Assembly: GCA_017544835.1 (NCBI GenBank)
Contig: JAFYDI010000029.1
Span: 1-62,283, forward strand
DNA: 62,283 nucleotides
Origin: Lachnospiraceae bacterium
Lineage (GTDB): Bacteria; Bacillota; Clostridia; Lachnospirales; Lachnospiraceae
Direction of reading: 5' to 3'
Part shown: one piece after another, positions 16,115 to 24,983 of the stretch
How positions within the stretch are numbered: the first letter of the stretch is position 1
How the letters are laid out: each line of letters opens with the position of its first letter
Position numbers and translations under genes: made by a program
Notes under the pieces: generated by a model
What the model was told of the DNA's origin: nothing
The model's database searches: none
Seen by the model: only the letters and a program-made list of their open reading frames with translations

Positions 16115-16885
16115 CTATTTTGATTCTAACAGAATTCCCATGTATCGTCCAAGCTTTTCTCTCATTTTTGATAAAGCTTTTGTATGTAACTGTGACACTC
16201 TCGACTCGGACACCTCAAGTGCATAGCTGATTTCTTTTAAAGTAAGCTCTTCGTAGTAATAAAGCAGAATAACCTGCTTTTCTTTCTCCGTAAGGCTTTC
16301 AAGAGATTCCATGAGTTTCTCTTTAAGTTCCTGCTTGTCAAGGGCTTCCTCGGGGCCTTCAAAGTGTGAAGCAAGATTGCGCTCATTGGGCACTTCCGCT
16401 CCCGACTCCATAAATTCATTTAATGAAATAACATTTGTTACTTTAAGCTGAGACTGCCAGTCATTAAGTTCATCGCTTGAAATGTTAAGCTTGGCCGCAA
16501 GCTCCTCGTCTGTAGCGGGGTGACCTGTCTCAAGTTCTATCTCGTGCATCGCCTTATCGATATCTCTCTGGCGCTGGCGCACGGTTCTCGGTATCCAGTC
16601 CATCTTACGAATCTGGTCTAAGATGGAACCTCTTATACGAAGGCTCGCATAGGTCTCAAATTTAACATCTTTACAGAAATCGAACTTATCTATGGCGTCA
16701 ATGAGTCCGAAAATGCCGTAACTGCACAAATCATCGTACTCAACATTATAACCTAAATACATACTAAGGCGCCCCGCTACTACTTTGACTAACGGAGCGT
16801 ACTCTAGTATTAGTTGTTCTCTTAATTCAGCTGTCTTCTCGGAAGAATACTTCTCCCACAGTTTTTTTCTTCCTTGCTCGTCCAT
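16115..16885 (-). CDS. sigD: flagellar sigma factor SigD/FliA
   Basis: RNA polymerase sigma factor for late flagellar and motility genes. The 256-residue protein has region 2 (LILEYAPLVKVVAGRL; the YDDLCSYGIFGLIDAIDKFD core-binding segment; FETYASLRIRGSILDQIRKMDW for -10 recognition), region 3, and region 4 (LTEKEKQVILLYYYEELTLKEISYALEVSESRVSQLHTKAL, -35 recognition). It is full length for FliA/WhiG. The start follows AGGGGATGGCG. Position after the che genes is as in Bacillus. The partner anti-sigma FlgM is not in this window. Confidence 0.96.
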   Translation of the reverse strand: MDEQGRKKLWEKYSSEKTAELREQLILEYAPLVKVVAGRLSMYLGYNVEYDDLCSYGIFGLIDAIDKFDFCKDVKFETYASLRIRGSILDQIRKMDWIPRTVRQRQRDIDKAMHEIELETGHPATDEELAAKLNISSDELNDWQSQLKVTNVISLNEFMESGAEVPNERNLASHFEGPEEALDKQELKEKLMESLESLTEKEKQVILLYYYEELTLKEISYALEVSESRVSQLHTKALSKMREKLGRYMGILLESK

Positions 16886-16931
16886 GTAACTACGCCATCC
16901 CCTGTGTTTCTATCGGTAAAAGAATACGATA

Positions 16932-17216
16932 TTACTCTACTGTCTCTTCTGTCTCAGGCGCCGGAGCTTCCGTAACCGGCTGGTCAACGGCTTCTTTCTC
17001 TATGACTTCACCTTCATCCGACACTTCGGAATTCTGGTTTCTGTCAAAAGAATTAAGAATGTATTCTATAAGGGATCCGATAAATCCGAATATAACCATG
17101 GCCGCAAGAAGTGCTATGAGCATCGTCTTAAGGCCAAGCCCTTTAAAATATACCGTAAGCGTGGTAATTGCGCCCGCTATAAGCATAAGCAACAGCGGTA
17201 ACTGTTTTCTGTTCAC
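16932..17216 (-). CDS. small two-helix membrane protein between cheD and sigD, unknown
   Basis: Starting at the GTG at 17216 (GAGAGGG 9-10 nt upstream, one base after the cheD stop) gives 94 residues. It starts VNRKQLPLLLML. Two hydrophobic segments lie at about residues 5-24 and 29-55, followed by an acidic Glu/Val/Pro tail of 30 residues. Longer frames starting upstream would overlap cheD and are rejected. No family recognised; similar small membrane proteins occur at this spot in related fla/che clusters as far as I recall. Possibly a membrane adaptor; unproven. Confidence 0.7.
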   Translation of the reverse strand: MNRKQLPLLLMLIAGAITTLTVYFKGLGLKTMLIALLAAMVIFGFIGSLIEYILNSFDRNQNSEVSDEGEVIEKEAVDQPVTEAPAPETEETVE

Positions 17217-17217
17217 C

Positions 17218-17703
17218 TCAAATAACCCTCTCTTCCTTACCCACTGCACGGATAACATAATCACCCGACTCGGGATAAAAGATTACGGTACGTCCGAAAT
17301 TCAGACCCGTATCTTCCGCCAAAATGGGAATGCCCAATTCTTTAAGTTTCTTCTTGCTTGCCTCTACGTTTCGATCTCCGACTCTTACCAAATCGGTCTT
17401 ATTCTGAAACGAGAACATCTGAGCACCGCCTGCAATCTTGGCAACCATTCTGTTTCTTTTGGCACCGGCTTTCTCCATTTGAACCACAAGTTCTTCTATG
17501 CCGGTATCAGCGAATTTATAAACATTCGTATTGTTTCTTATAGCCCCGGAATCTGGAAGCATTACATGCGCAAGGCCTCCGATCTTGGTTATGGGATCTC
17601 TGATGGCGATGCCTACACAGGAGCCAAGCCCCAACGTTGTGACGCTGTCGGGGCTTATGCACACCTTTAGGTCTGCCATGCCAACCTTTATACATTCACT
17701 CAT
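17218..17703 (-). CDS. cheD: chemoreceptor glutamine deamidase CheD
   Basis: Deamidates glutamines of chemoreceptors and binds CheC to tune adaptation. The 161-residue protein has the catalytic Cys29 in LGLGSCVGI and His46 in GGLAHVMLPD, and the substrate segment GGAQMF. The start at 17703 follows CGGGAGTTAATATTCT. It is directly downstream of cheC, as expected for partners. No chemoreceptor gene is in the window. Confidence 0.95.
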   Translation of the reverse strand: MSECIKVGMADLKVCISPDSVTTLGLGSCVGIAIRDPITKIGGLAHVMLPDSGAIRNNTNVYKFADTGIEELVVQMEKAGAKRNRMVAKIAGGAQMFSFQNKTDLVRVGDRNVEASKKKLKELGIPILAEDTGLNFGRTVIFYPESGDYVIRAVGKEERVI

Positions 17704-17724
17704 AGAATATTAACTCCCGCAAGT

Positions 17725-18342
17725 TTAGAAAGTAATTCCAAGTGCTCCTAAAATCTTACCGTACGATTCAAGGTCCGGTACCAAGATAAAGTAACCGTCC
17801 AATTCACAATCGTCGGTAAACTGGGTCTGAATAAGTAAAATCTTGTCTCCAAGAGTTCCGAATTCAATTGCGGGAACGCTTAGGATAGCTCCGGCCATAT
17901 CAATGGTCAAATCGGGAACCGAAGGGAAAATTTTTAAATTGGTAAGCGATGATAAGGAATTCAAATAAGCACCGGTAATGATGTTACCGATTTCCTTAAG
18001 CGCAGAGGTACCGATTTCGTCGAAATCCTCGCCCGGAAGCTCCATGCCCATGAGTTTGGAAACAAGATGCTTGGCAGCGTCTTTGCGCAAAAGAAACATT
18101 ATGCTTCCGGTAATATCACCTTCTACGCAAAGGTAAATTCCGGCCATTATCTGTTCCTCGCCACCCATCATTGCTCCGACCTCACTAAAGTCTAAGAGCT
18201 TAACCTGGGGTACCTTCATATCTACTTTACACTGCAGCATCTGCGCAAGTGCCGTGGTTGCGTTACCTGCGCCGATGTTACCGATTTCCTTAAGCACGTC
18301 ATAGTACTGCTCGGACATGCTTTCCAAACTGATTTCGCCCAT
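17725..18342 (-). CDS. cheC: CheY-P phosphatase CheC
   Basis: Dephosphorylates CheY-P and binds CheD. The 205-residue protein has both pseudo-repeat active-site motifs: KEIGNIGAGNA (Glu19, Asn22) and KEIGNIITGAY (Glu117, Asn120). GGGAGAG precedes the ATG by 5 nt. Encoded between cheW and cheD. A second phosphatase, FliY, is encoded further upstream in the cluster. Confidence 0.95.
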   Translation of the reverse strand: MGEISLESMSEQYYDVLKEIGNIGAGNATTALAQMLQCKVDMKVPQVKLLDFSEVGAMMGGEEQIMAGIYLCVEGDITGSIMFLLRKDAAKHLVSKLMGMELPGEDFDEIGTSALKEIGNIITGAYLNSLSSLTNLKIFPSVPDLTIDMAGAILSVPAIEFGTLGDKILLIQTQFTDDCELDGYFILVPDLESYGKILGALGITF

Positions 18343-18361
18343 AGGTTCTCTCCCATTAACC

Positions 18362-18826
18362 TCATTCGTTTTCCAATGCTACTGTGTTAAGATCGAGAAG
18401 TGAAACAAGTTCGTCACCGGTCTTGCCGACTGCGGATACGAAGTTAACGTGCTCGGAGGACTTATTGGAGTCCTGAGCCACTTTCTCGATATGTTCCGAA
18501 TCAAGTGTAATTACTTCTCTTACTTCATCAACGATAATACCTATCGTTCCCTGAGTTTCAAGCTTAAGAATGATAATTCTTGTAGCCTTGGTAATAACAT
18601 CGTCTTCAAGGCCCATTTTAAGTCTTAAACTCATAACGGGAACTATGATACCTCTTAAGTTGATAACTCCCTTTAAGTAAGGAGCTACCTTGGGTACTCG
18701 TGTAATGTGCTGCATTCTAACGATGTTGTCTACAAATGCAATGTTGATGCCGTAGGATTCTTCACCGATTTTAATTACTATATACTGTGTAGTATCAAGT
18801 TCTGTTGCAACTCTTAATTCATCCAT
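18362..18826 (-). CDS. cheW: chemotaxis coupling protein CheW
   Basis: Links receptors to CheA in the polar arrays. The 154-residue protein is a single CheW beta-barrel domain: QYIVIKIGEESYGI near the start, then APYLKGVINLRGIIVPVMSLRLKMG and IIVDEVREVI. The start follows AGGGGAGGGATTACC. It lies 16 nt after the cheA stop. Confidence 0.96.
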   Translation of the reverse strand: MDELRVATELDTTQYIVIKIGEESYGINIAFVDNIVRMQHITRVPKVAPYLKGVINLRGIIVPVMSLRLKMGLEDDVITKATRIIILKLETQGTIGIIVDEVREVITLDSEHIEKVAQDSNKSSEHVNFVSAVGKTGDELVSLLDLNTVALENE

Positions 18827-18842
18827 GGTAATCCCTCCCCTA

Positions 18843-20939
18843 TTAAATCAATGCATTGGCATCAAGGATCAACGCTACTTCGCCATCGCCGAGTATTGTC
18901 GCGCCACTGATGAATTTGCATTTGCTTATGTACTTGCCAAGGGACTTGATAACGATTTCCTGCTGGCCGATAAGTTCATCAACCACAAGACCCGCCAGAC
19001 GGTCACCCTTCTTAACGATTACGACAACCATATTGTCTTCGGGAGACTTGGAGGATGTTGCGTCTACAACATCACTGAGTCTGATAATGGGGATAACCGT
19101 TCCTCTTAACTGAATAACTTCTTTGTTCTGTACAAGCTTGATGTCGCTTGGAGAAATGTCCTCTATGGTCTGGATGGAGCCAAGAGAAATAGCATATTTC
19201 TCATCGCCCACGATAACCATGAGAGCCTGAATAATGGCAAGGGTAAGAGGAAGTCTTACAATCCATGTACTGCCTTCGCCAAGCTTTGTCTTAACTTCTA
19301 CTTCACCGCTCAGAGCTTCAATCTTGGACTTAACAACGTCCAGACCTACGCCTCGACCGGAAATTTCCGATACCTGCTCTTTGGTGGAGAAAGAAGGAAG
19401 GAACAAAAGGTCCACGATTTCCTTGTCGGACATGTTCTCTGCCTGTTCAGCAGTGATAGTACCGCGGGAAATAGCCTTATCTCTTACCTTGGCAACATCG
19501 ATACCGTTACCGTCATCTCTTACCTCGATGACAACGTTGTTACCATCCTGGTAAGCGTCAAGGTAAATGTTACCGACTTCAGGCTTACCTCTCTGAACAC
19601 GAACCTCTCCGGACTCAAGTCCGTGGTCGGCTGCGTTTCTTAACAAGTGCATCAAAGGATCGCCGATTTCGTCTACTACGGTACGGTCAAGTTCTGTCTC
19701 TTCACCTGTCATGTGAAGTTCCATCTTCTTACCGAGAGTCTTCTGCATATCTCTGATCATTCGAGGGAATTTACTTACTACGCTCTCGATGGGCACCATT
19801 CGAACCTTCATAACGGATTCGTGAAGGTTGGTGGTTACGCTTTCAAGATACTCAATCTGCTCGTTGAAGTTGGAGTTATGTGTATCTTCACCGCTTGTGG
19901 AGGAAACAAGAGAGTTCTTGGCAATAATAAGCTCGGATACCAGGTTCATGAGAACATCGAGTTTTTCGATATCCACACGTACTGTTCTGTTAACAACGGG
20001 CTTGGCTGCGGGCTTCTTGTCGCCTGCCTTGGCGGGAAGTTCTTTTGTCTCGGGTTTCTTGGCTTCTTCTGCGGGCTTCGATTCTTCTTTGGCGGGCTCG
20101 TCTTCAGCTTCTGCATCGGCGGAATTGCCAAAGTCTGCTTCGGTAAGTTCACGGCCGAACGCATCTTCGATTTCGGAAACGCTCTTAATAGCGGCAACTA
20201 CATTGTCATAAGATTCAGCGGTTACCACGATTACTGAGAAGTCGAAATCAAATTTTTCATCTTCAATATCCTGTGTGGAAGGATTGGAAAGGACAACCTC
20301 ACCCTTTTCTTCCAAGGCCTTAAATACAAGAAATGCTCTTGCGGCTTTAAGGATACAGCTTTCCTGTATATAAACGGTAATACCGTAGAAGTGCTGGCCT
20401 TCTTCTTTGGCTTTTTCAAAGAGGCCTTTCTCGGTATCGGTAAGTTTAATGCTCTGCCACTTTTCCTTGGAATCGGAAGCGGCTTCTTTTTTCTCTTCTT
20501 TGGCTTCTTCTTTGGCTTCGGTCTTGTCTTCTTTCTTGGGAGCGTCTCCGCCCGAATTGCCGTTAAGAATGTCGTTAAGAGCCTTAATCAGGGGTTCGTT
20601 GTCATCGGTACCTTCATCGGAACTTTCCTGAATATTTGCAAGATATCCTTCGAGTGCATCAAGGCACTGGAAAAGAATGTCTATCATATTAGGCTGAACC
20701 TTAATGTTACCGTTTCTAACCTCTGAAAATACATTTTCCATATCATGGGTAAGATTCTGCATGCGCTTATAACCCATGGTACCGGCCATACCCTTAAGAG
20801 AGTGGGCCGCACGGAAAATTTCATTAACGGTGTCCATATTCTCGGAATCCTGCTCGAGTTCGAGAATCTGTGTGTTTAAGTTCTGCAAGTGTTCCTTGGT
20901 TTCGTCAAGGAAGATCTCTAGGTATTGACTAACATCCAT
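18843..20939 (-). CDS. cheA: chemotaxis histidine kinase CheA
   Basis: Autophosphorylates in response to receptors and donates phosphate to CheY and CheB. The 698-residue protein has, in order: the HPt domain with phospho-accepting His46 in AAHSLKGMAG; an acidic Glu/Lys/Ala-rich linker (about 130-165); a CheY/CheB-binding P2 domain (about 170-260); a second Glu/Pro/Ala-rich linker (about 270-315); the dimerisation helices; the ATPase domain (LLRNAADHG N-box, DDGNGID, SGRGVGLDVV G-box); and the C-terminal CheW-like domain. Its ATG is one base after the cheB stop. Confidence 0.97.
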   Translation of the reverse strand: MDVSQYLEIFLDETKEHLQNLNTQILELEQDSENMDTVNEIFRAAHSLKGMAGTMGYKRMQNLTHDMENVFSEVRNGNIKVQPNMIDILFQCLDALEGYLANIQESSDEGTDDNEPLIKALNDILNGNSGGDAPKKEDKTEAKEEAKEEKKEAASDSKEKWQSIKLTDTEKGLFEKAKEEGQHFYGITVYIQESCILKAARAFLVFKALEEKGEVVLSNPSTQDIEDEKFDFDFSVIVVTAESYDNVVAAIKSVSEIEDAFGRELTEADFGNSADAEAEDEPAKEESKPAEEAKKPETKELPAKAGDKKPAAKPVVNRTVRVDIEKLDVLMNLVSELIIAKNSLVSSTSGEDTHNSNFNEQIEYLESVTTNLHESVMKVRMVPIESVVSKFPRMIRDMQKTLGKKMELHMTGEETELDRTVVDEIGDPLMHLLRNAADHGLESGEVRVQRGKPEVGNIYLDAYQDGNNVVIEVRDDGNGIDVAKVRDKAISRGTITAEQAENMSDKEIVDLLFLPSFSTKEQVSEISGRGVGLDVVKSKIEALSGEVEVKTKLGEGSTWIVRLPLTLAIIQALMVIVGDEKYAISLGSIQTIEDISPSDIKLVQNKEVIQLRGTVIPIIRLSDVVDATSSKSPEDNMVVVIVKKGDRLAGLVVDELIGQQEIVIKSLGKYISKCKFISGATILGDGEVALILDANALI

Positions 20940-20940
20940 C

Positions 20941-22020
20941 TTAGCTGACCCCCGCGTTCATAATGATCTCCTGAGCCACCTTGTCTAACGGAACAACCAC
21001 ATTGGTAAGTCCTGAATTATAAATTGCCTTGGGCATTCCGTAAACGGTGCTGGAGTCTTCGTCCTGTGCGATTACAAAAATGTTTTTGTGTTTACTAAGA
21101 TTCTTGATTCCCTCAGTTCCGTCGGCGCCCATTCCTGTCAAAACAACGCATATTATTCTCTCCGCATCATATGACGCAAGAGACTCAAACATGTAATTGG
21201 CACAAGGCTTAACGCCTTCCCTTGTGGGTTCATCGGAATAACGAACCTTCAATCTGCCGTTTACAGTGTCAAGGTTAAGATGCTTACCGCCCTTTGCGAT
21301 ATACACGTGACCGTTTTCCAAAAACTCACCTTCCTTGGCCTCTGTGACTGTAAGCTCGCTTAAGTCGTTGAGACGATCGGCAAGTGATTGTGTGAAACCG
21401 GCCGGCATATGCTGCACAATTACCATCGGAGCCTTTAAATTCTTGGGAAGTTTCGGAACAACTTCCTGTAAGGCCTTAGGTCCTCCGGTGGAGCTTGCAA
21501 GTGCCACTATCTGTTTGCCCTTAAAGGATTTGGAGGAAGCGCTGACAAGAGCCACCAGTTTCTTGGAAGCTTCCAGCTTGGATCTTTTCTCCTCTTCCGT
21601 TTCTTCTTTGAAAGAAGATGCCTTACTGTTACATACGACATCAAGAATGTTCATCAACTTCTTATCGAAAGTTCCATTCTTGCATTCGAATGCTCTGTCG
21701 GGCTTGTGGACAAAATCGATGGCACCTAAGGACAAGGCATCCAGTGTGGTCTTTGCACCGTCACGCGTATCGGTGCTGGCCATTACCACCTTGGCGGATA
21801 TCTTGCGGTCTCTTAATGCTTTGAGAAGTTCTAACCCATTCATCTTAGGCATGTTGACATCGAGCACTACTGCATCGTATGTCTTGCGTTCAAGAAGGGC
21901 TAACGCTTCTTCGCCATTCGTTGCGCGATCCACTACACGGAATCTCGAATCTGAGTTGATTATATCACAGATGACGCTTCTCATGAGTGCAGAGTCATCA
22001 ACCACAAGAATATTTTTCAT
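20941..22020 (-). CDS. cheB: chemotaxis methylesterase/deamidase response regulator CheB
   Basis: Removes methyl groups from receptors when phosphorylated. The 359-residue protein has a receiver domain with Asp54 (VVLDVNMPKM), Thr/Ser and Lys106 (HKPD), a Lys/Glu-rich linker, and a catalytic domain with the SSTGG serine (about Ser177), His204 (VQHMP) and Asp300 (GMGADG). GAGG lies 7 nt before the ATG. It follows its own promoter. The opposing methyltransferase CheR is not in the window. Confidence 0.96.
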   Translation of the reverse strand: MKNILVVDDSALMRSVICDIINSDSRFRVVDRATNGEEALALLERKTYDAVVLDVNMPKMNGLELLKALRDRKISAKVVMASTDTRDGAKTTLDALSLGAIDFVHKPDRAFECKNGTFDKKLMNILDVVCNSKASSFKEETEEEKRSKLEASKKLVALVSASSKSFKGKQIVALASSTGGPKALQEVVPKLPKNLKAPMVIVQHMPAGFTQSLADRLNDLSELTVTEAKEGEFLENGHVYIAKGGKHLNLDTVNGRLKVRYSDEPTREGVKPCANYMFESLASYDAERIICVVLTGMGADGTEGIKNLSKHKNIFVIAQDEDSSTVYGMPKAIYNSGLTNVVVPLDKVAQEIIMNAGVS

Positions 22021-22063
22021 AATTTTTCCTCAAATTTAGACCTTTTCTTGTTAATAAGTGGTT

Positions 22064-22096
22064 AATAAAGGAAATTATCTGTCAATTTTCTTTATT
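22064..22096. repeat. 13-bp inverted repeat over the cheB promoter start
   Basis: AATAAAGGAAATT (22064-22076) and AATTTTCTTTATT (22084-22096) pair with one mismatch across a 7-nt loop. On the minus strand it begins at the edge of the cheB -10 and continues downstream, so it could be an operator or a 5' mRNA hairpin. Confidence 0.45.
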
Positions 22097-22122
22097 ATAC
22101 TGCCCCGATAACCATTTTACAA
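22094..22122 (-). promoter_or_regulatory. internal sigma-A-like promoter before cheB
   Basis: On the minus strand TTGTAA (22117-22122) and a consensus TATAAT (22094-22099) are 17 nt apart, starting 2 nt past the pilZ stop. It would let cheB-cheA-cheW-cheC-cheD-sigD be expressed separately from the upstream fla genes. Confidence 0.65.
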
Positions 22123-22123
22123 C

Positions 22124-22843
22124 CTACCTCATGTTACGACGTCGAATTTTTCTTTCTTCGTCAAAAATAAACTTAATTATTTCTTCTCTTGTATCCCTGT
22201 CGAGGTTCTCGTACTGAACACGATGCTCGAACTCTCCGGGACGATTTGCAACTTCCTTGACCGTTAAGACCTTGGCGATTATCTCGTAGTCCTTAACCCC
22301 GGATTCGAGTGTAAGCGGAAATGCGCAGTAGATATAAGCATTCTCTTCATACTGAACATCGGTAATGAATCTCATACCGCCGCCGCTTATATCGCAAATA
22401 AGGCTTCTTCTTAAAGGAAGTCCGGGAACGATTATCGGATTAACCGTATTTAAGGATTCCGCTTCTTCTTTCTTAAGCTCTCTCGATCTCATGTCAAGCA
22501 CACAGCTGAATCGATAGTACTCTCTTCTCTGATGCTTTCTTAAATTGCTCGTAAGCTCGAGCGCAAGAACGTATACGTTGTTACTCTTATATCTGTCATA
22601 TATTCTTGCGTAGCACTGATATAAGCCCTGCGAAGTATAGAAGCAAAGATCGTACTCTCCGTCTACCGGAAGTAATATAAGCTTAGCCTTCTCCATGGGC
22701 ATCATTATTTCAAGTTTATCGTCGGATAAGACCGTATATACCCTTGTGGAATATTTCTTAACCGGCTCGCCTTCCGCCGCGAAAAGATGATCTACCGATG
22801 CTAATTCAACTTTGTCCCCATCTACTACCAGATTAGATAACAT
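22124..22843 (-). CDS. PilZ-domain flagellar brake protein, YcgR/YpfA-like
   Basis: c-di-GMP receptor that slows the flagellar motor. The 239-residue protein has an N-terminal YcgR-type beta domain (about 5-100) and a C-terminal PilZ domain with both c-di-GMP motifs intact: RxxxR in QRREYYR (Arg107, Arg111) and DISGGG (Asp151 to Gly156). The start follows GTGGGAGGTTCCAT, 20 nt after the flhG stop. Its presence inside the fla cluster, next to the motor and chemotaxis genes, supports a motility role. Confidence 0.9.
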   Translation of the reverse strand: MLSNLVVDGDKVELASVDHLFAAEGEPVKKYSTRVYTVLSDDKLEIMMPMEKAKLILLPVDGEYDLCFYTSQGLYQCYARIYDRYKSNNVYVLALELTSNLRKHQRREYYRFSCVLDMRSRELKKEEAESLNTVNPIIVPGLPLRRSLICDISGGGMRFITDVQYEENAYIYCAFPLTLESGVKDYEIIAKVLTVKEVANRPGEFEHRVQYENLDRDTREEIIKFIFDEERKIRRRNMR

Positions 22844-22863
22844 ATGGAACCTCCCACTTGTTG

Positions 22864-23757
22864 TTATTTGGATTCCTTGGCTTTCTTGCCTACCACAATG
22901 TGGCTAAAGAAAGCGGCCATTCCCCTTTTTTTGACCGTCTGAACAATTTCCTTGTTCATGAGTGTATGCGCGATGGCTTCGTAAGCAAGTGCCGACTTGG
23001 CCCCGGGGCTTTGGATGGATACGGGCATCTGCTGCATTACCGCCTTAGACAAAAGATTGTCCTCGGGAACAGCGCCCAGATATTCAACCGGAAGCTTTAA
23101 ATAACGAGCCACCACGGCATTTAACTTATTGTACAAAGCCTGACCTTCCGCAGCGTTCTCAACCTTATTGGCAATCATCTTAACCTGAGAATTGTCGGTT
23201 GAAAAACGCGAGTGTCTTGCCAGTGCTTTAAGAAGCGAGTATGAATCGGTGATGGAAGTGGGTTCGGGAGTCGTAACAAGAAGAATCTCTCCGCTTGCTA
23301 CCAAAAATTCCAAAACCGCGTCGGATATTCCCGCACCGGTATCTACTATGATTATGTCCGTAATCGCGTCAAGCTGAGCCAGGTTCTGAATGATGTATGT
23401 CAGATGCTCACGACTTAAATTGGACATGCTTGCAATACCCGAGCCGCCGGAAATAAAGCCTACATCCATGGGCCCCCAGGTAATGATGTCTTTTATGCTT
23501 TTGCCCTGATAAATAAGGTCTGCGAGGTTGTGCTTGGGAACTGCACCAAACATTACCTCTATATTGGCAAGTCCGAAATCGGCATCAAGTATAATAACTC
23601 TCTGCCCCATTTTCCTAAACTGAATGGCAAGGTTAATGGATGTGTTGGACTTACCCACGCCGCCCTTTCCGCTTGTAACCGTCATGACTCTGGCTACAGG
23701 TCTTGGCGATGCGTTCTGGGCCTTAATTATGTTTCTTAATTGTTCGGCCTGATCCAT
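22864..23757 (-). CDS. flhG: MinD/ParA-like ATPase FlhG (YlxH/FleN)
   Basis: Controls flagellar number and placement, working with FlhF. The 297-residue protein has the deviant Walker A TSGKGGVGKSN (about 29-38), DADFGLANI, and IIIVDTGAGI for Walker B. The N-terminus MDQAEQLRNI resembles the FlhG segment that stimulates the FlhF GTPase. The ATG overlaps the flhF stop by one base (TAATG). Confidence 0.94.
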   Translation of the reverse strand: MDQAEQLRNIIKAQNASPRPVARVMTVTSGKGGVGKSNTSINLAIQFRKMGQRVIILDADFGLANIEVMFGAVPKHNLADLIYQGKSIKDIITWGPMDVGFISGGSGIASMSNLSREHLTYIIQNLAQLDAITDIIIVDTGAGISDAVLEFLVASGEILLVTTPEPTSITDSYSLLKALARHSRFSTDNSQVKMIANKVENAAEGQALYNKLNAVVARYLKLPVEYLGAVPEDNLLSKAVMQQMPVSIQSPGAKSALAYEAIAHTLMNKEIVQTVKKRGMAAFFSHIVVGKKAKESK

Positions 23758-24983
23758 TATTTTTTGCCTCCGAGTAGATTTTTAACGGTGCTTTGGGCAT
23801 TGAAATCTTCAATGTCGTCGGGCACGTTCTGTCCGCAGGTTATGTATGATAAATCCGCACCTGTATATAACTTAAGATTAAGCAGATTACCGAGAGCCGT
23901 GGTCTCATCAAGTTTGGTAAATATAAGCTTGTAATCGGTAATTGTTGAATAAGCATCGGCAATCGACATTAAATCTCTGTACTTGGTGGTGGCACTTACC
24001 ACAAGGTAAACTTCACGCTCCACAATTCCGTCAACCGAATGGATGAAGCTTCCCATAACGTTCTTCTGCTCTTCGTTCTGGTGGGAATGTCCTGCGGTGT
24101 CTACAAATACATAATCAAAATTCTTAAAGTCTCGAAGCGCCGACTCCATCTCTTCGATGGTATATATGATTCTAAACGGAACTTCCAGGATATTCGCATA
24201 TGTTCTGAGCTGCTCGGCTGCCGCGATACGATAAGTGTCGGCGGTAAGGAGTGCAACTTTCTTCTTAAGCTCGACTGAAAATTTGGATGCAATCTTGGCA
24301 ATCGTAGTAGTCTTACCAACGCCTGTGGGGCCTACAAAGAAAACTGTCTTAGGTCCGTTCTCGGCGGGTGAAATCACCGAAGCCTTACCAAACTTAAGAA
24401 TCATCTTCTGATATATTCCCGCAAGTGCCACATCGATGGGAGTGCCGGGCTTGGTAACCTTGGCAGTCTCATCAACGATTGATGCCGCATACTCGCGCTC
24501 CACTTCATTGTCAAGCATTGTATTCAAAAGAAGGTCAAAGAACTTCTTAAGCTCGTCATTCTCTTCTTTCTTGTCCTGGGATTCTTCCTTGTGAACAGGC
24601 TCCTCGGGCTTAACAAGTTTTTCTTCTATAAGGTTCTCTATGTTGTTAAGGCGAGCCTCTATAACCTTGTCGGACTTGGCGGGCTTTTCATCGTAGATTA
24701 CGGCGGCGTTTTGTTTTTCTTTCTCCGAACGTTCTACGATGGGGGCAATCTTACCGAGGGCTTCGGTGATGCTTCTGGCGTCGGCGGATTTAACGGGTTC
24801 CTTGCGTTCCGAATCTTCCTCAACGGCAACGGTAATCTCTACAAGCTGAGGGCGTAAGAAAGAAAACAGACCTTTTTTCTTGGTGTTTCGAACGTTCATA
24901 ACCACAACGTTTGAACCAAGTTCCTTCTTGGCCGCTTCTACAGCTTCATTTTCAGTTTTAGCTTGAAATTTTTTGATAATCAT
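23757..24983 (-). CDS. flhF: SRP-family GTPase FlhF
   Basis: Recruits early flagellar components to the assembly site. The 408-residue protein has an N-terminal basic region (about 1-55), a long Lys/Glu-rich linker (about 57-145), and the NG domain. The NG domain shows G1 GPTGVGKTT (218-226), DTYRIAAAEQLRTYA (G2 region), FVDTAGHSH (G3; note DTAGHS instead of DTAGRS) and the late motif TKLDET (G4). It abuts the flhA stop exactly. Confidence 0.95.
   Translation of the reverse strand: MIIKKFQAKTENEAVEAAKKELGSNVVVMNVRNTKKKGLFSFLRPQLVEITVAVEEDSERKEPVKSADARSITEALGKIAPIVERSEKEKQNAAVIYDEKPAKSDKVIEARLNNIENLIEEKLVKPEEPVHKEESQDKKEENDELKKFFDLLLNTMLDNEVEREYAASIVDETAKVTKPGTPIDVALAGIYQKMILKFGKASVISPAENGPKTVFFVGPTGVGKTTTIAKIASKFSVELKKKVALLTADTYRIAAAEQLRTYANILEVPFRIIYTIEEMESALRDFKNFDYVFVDTAGHSHQNEEQKNVMGSFIHSVDGIVEREVYLVVSATTKYRDLMSIADAYSTITDYKLIFTKLDETTALGNLLNLKLYTGADLSYITCGQNVPDDIEDFNAQSTVKNLLGGKK

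Noticed and set aside
19647-20237. 196-codon open frame antisense to cheA
   Set aside because: Opposite conserved cheA sequence and low-complexity linker; Phe/Gly-rich shadow.
21335-22039. 234-codon open frame antisense to cheB
   Set aside because: A Ser/Leu-rich shadow of cheB codon use, with no ribosome site.
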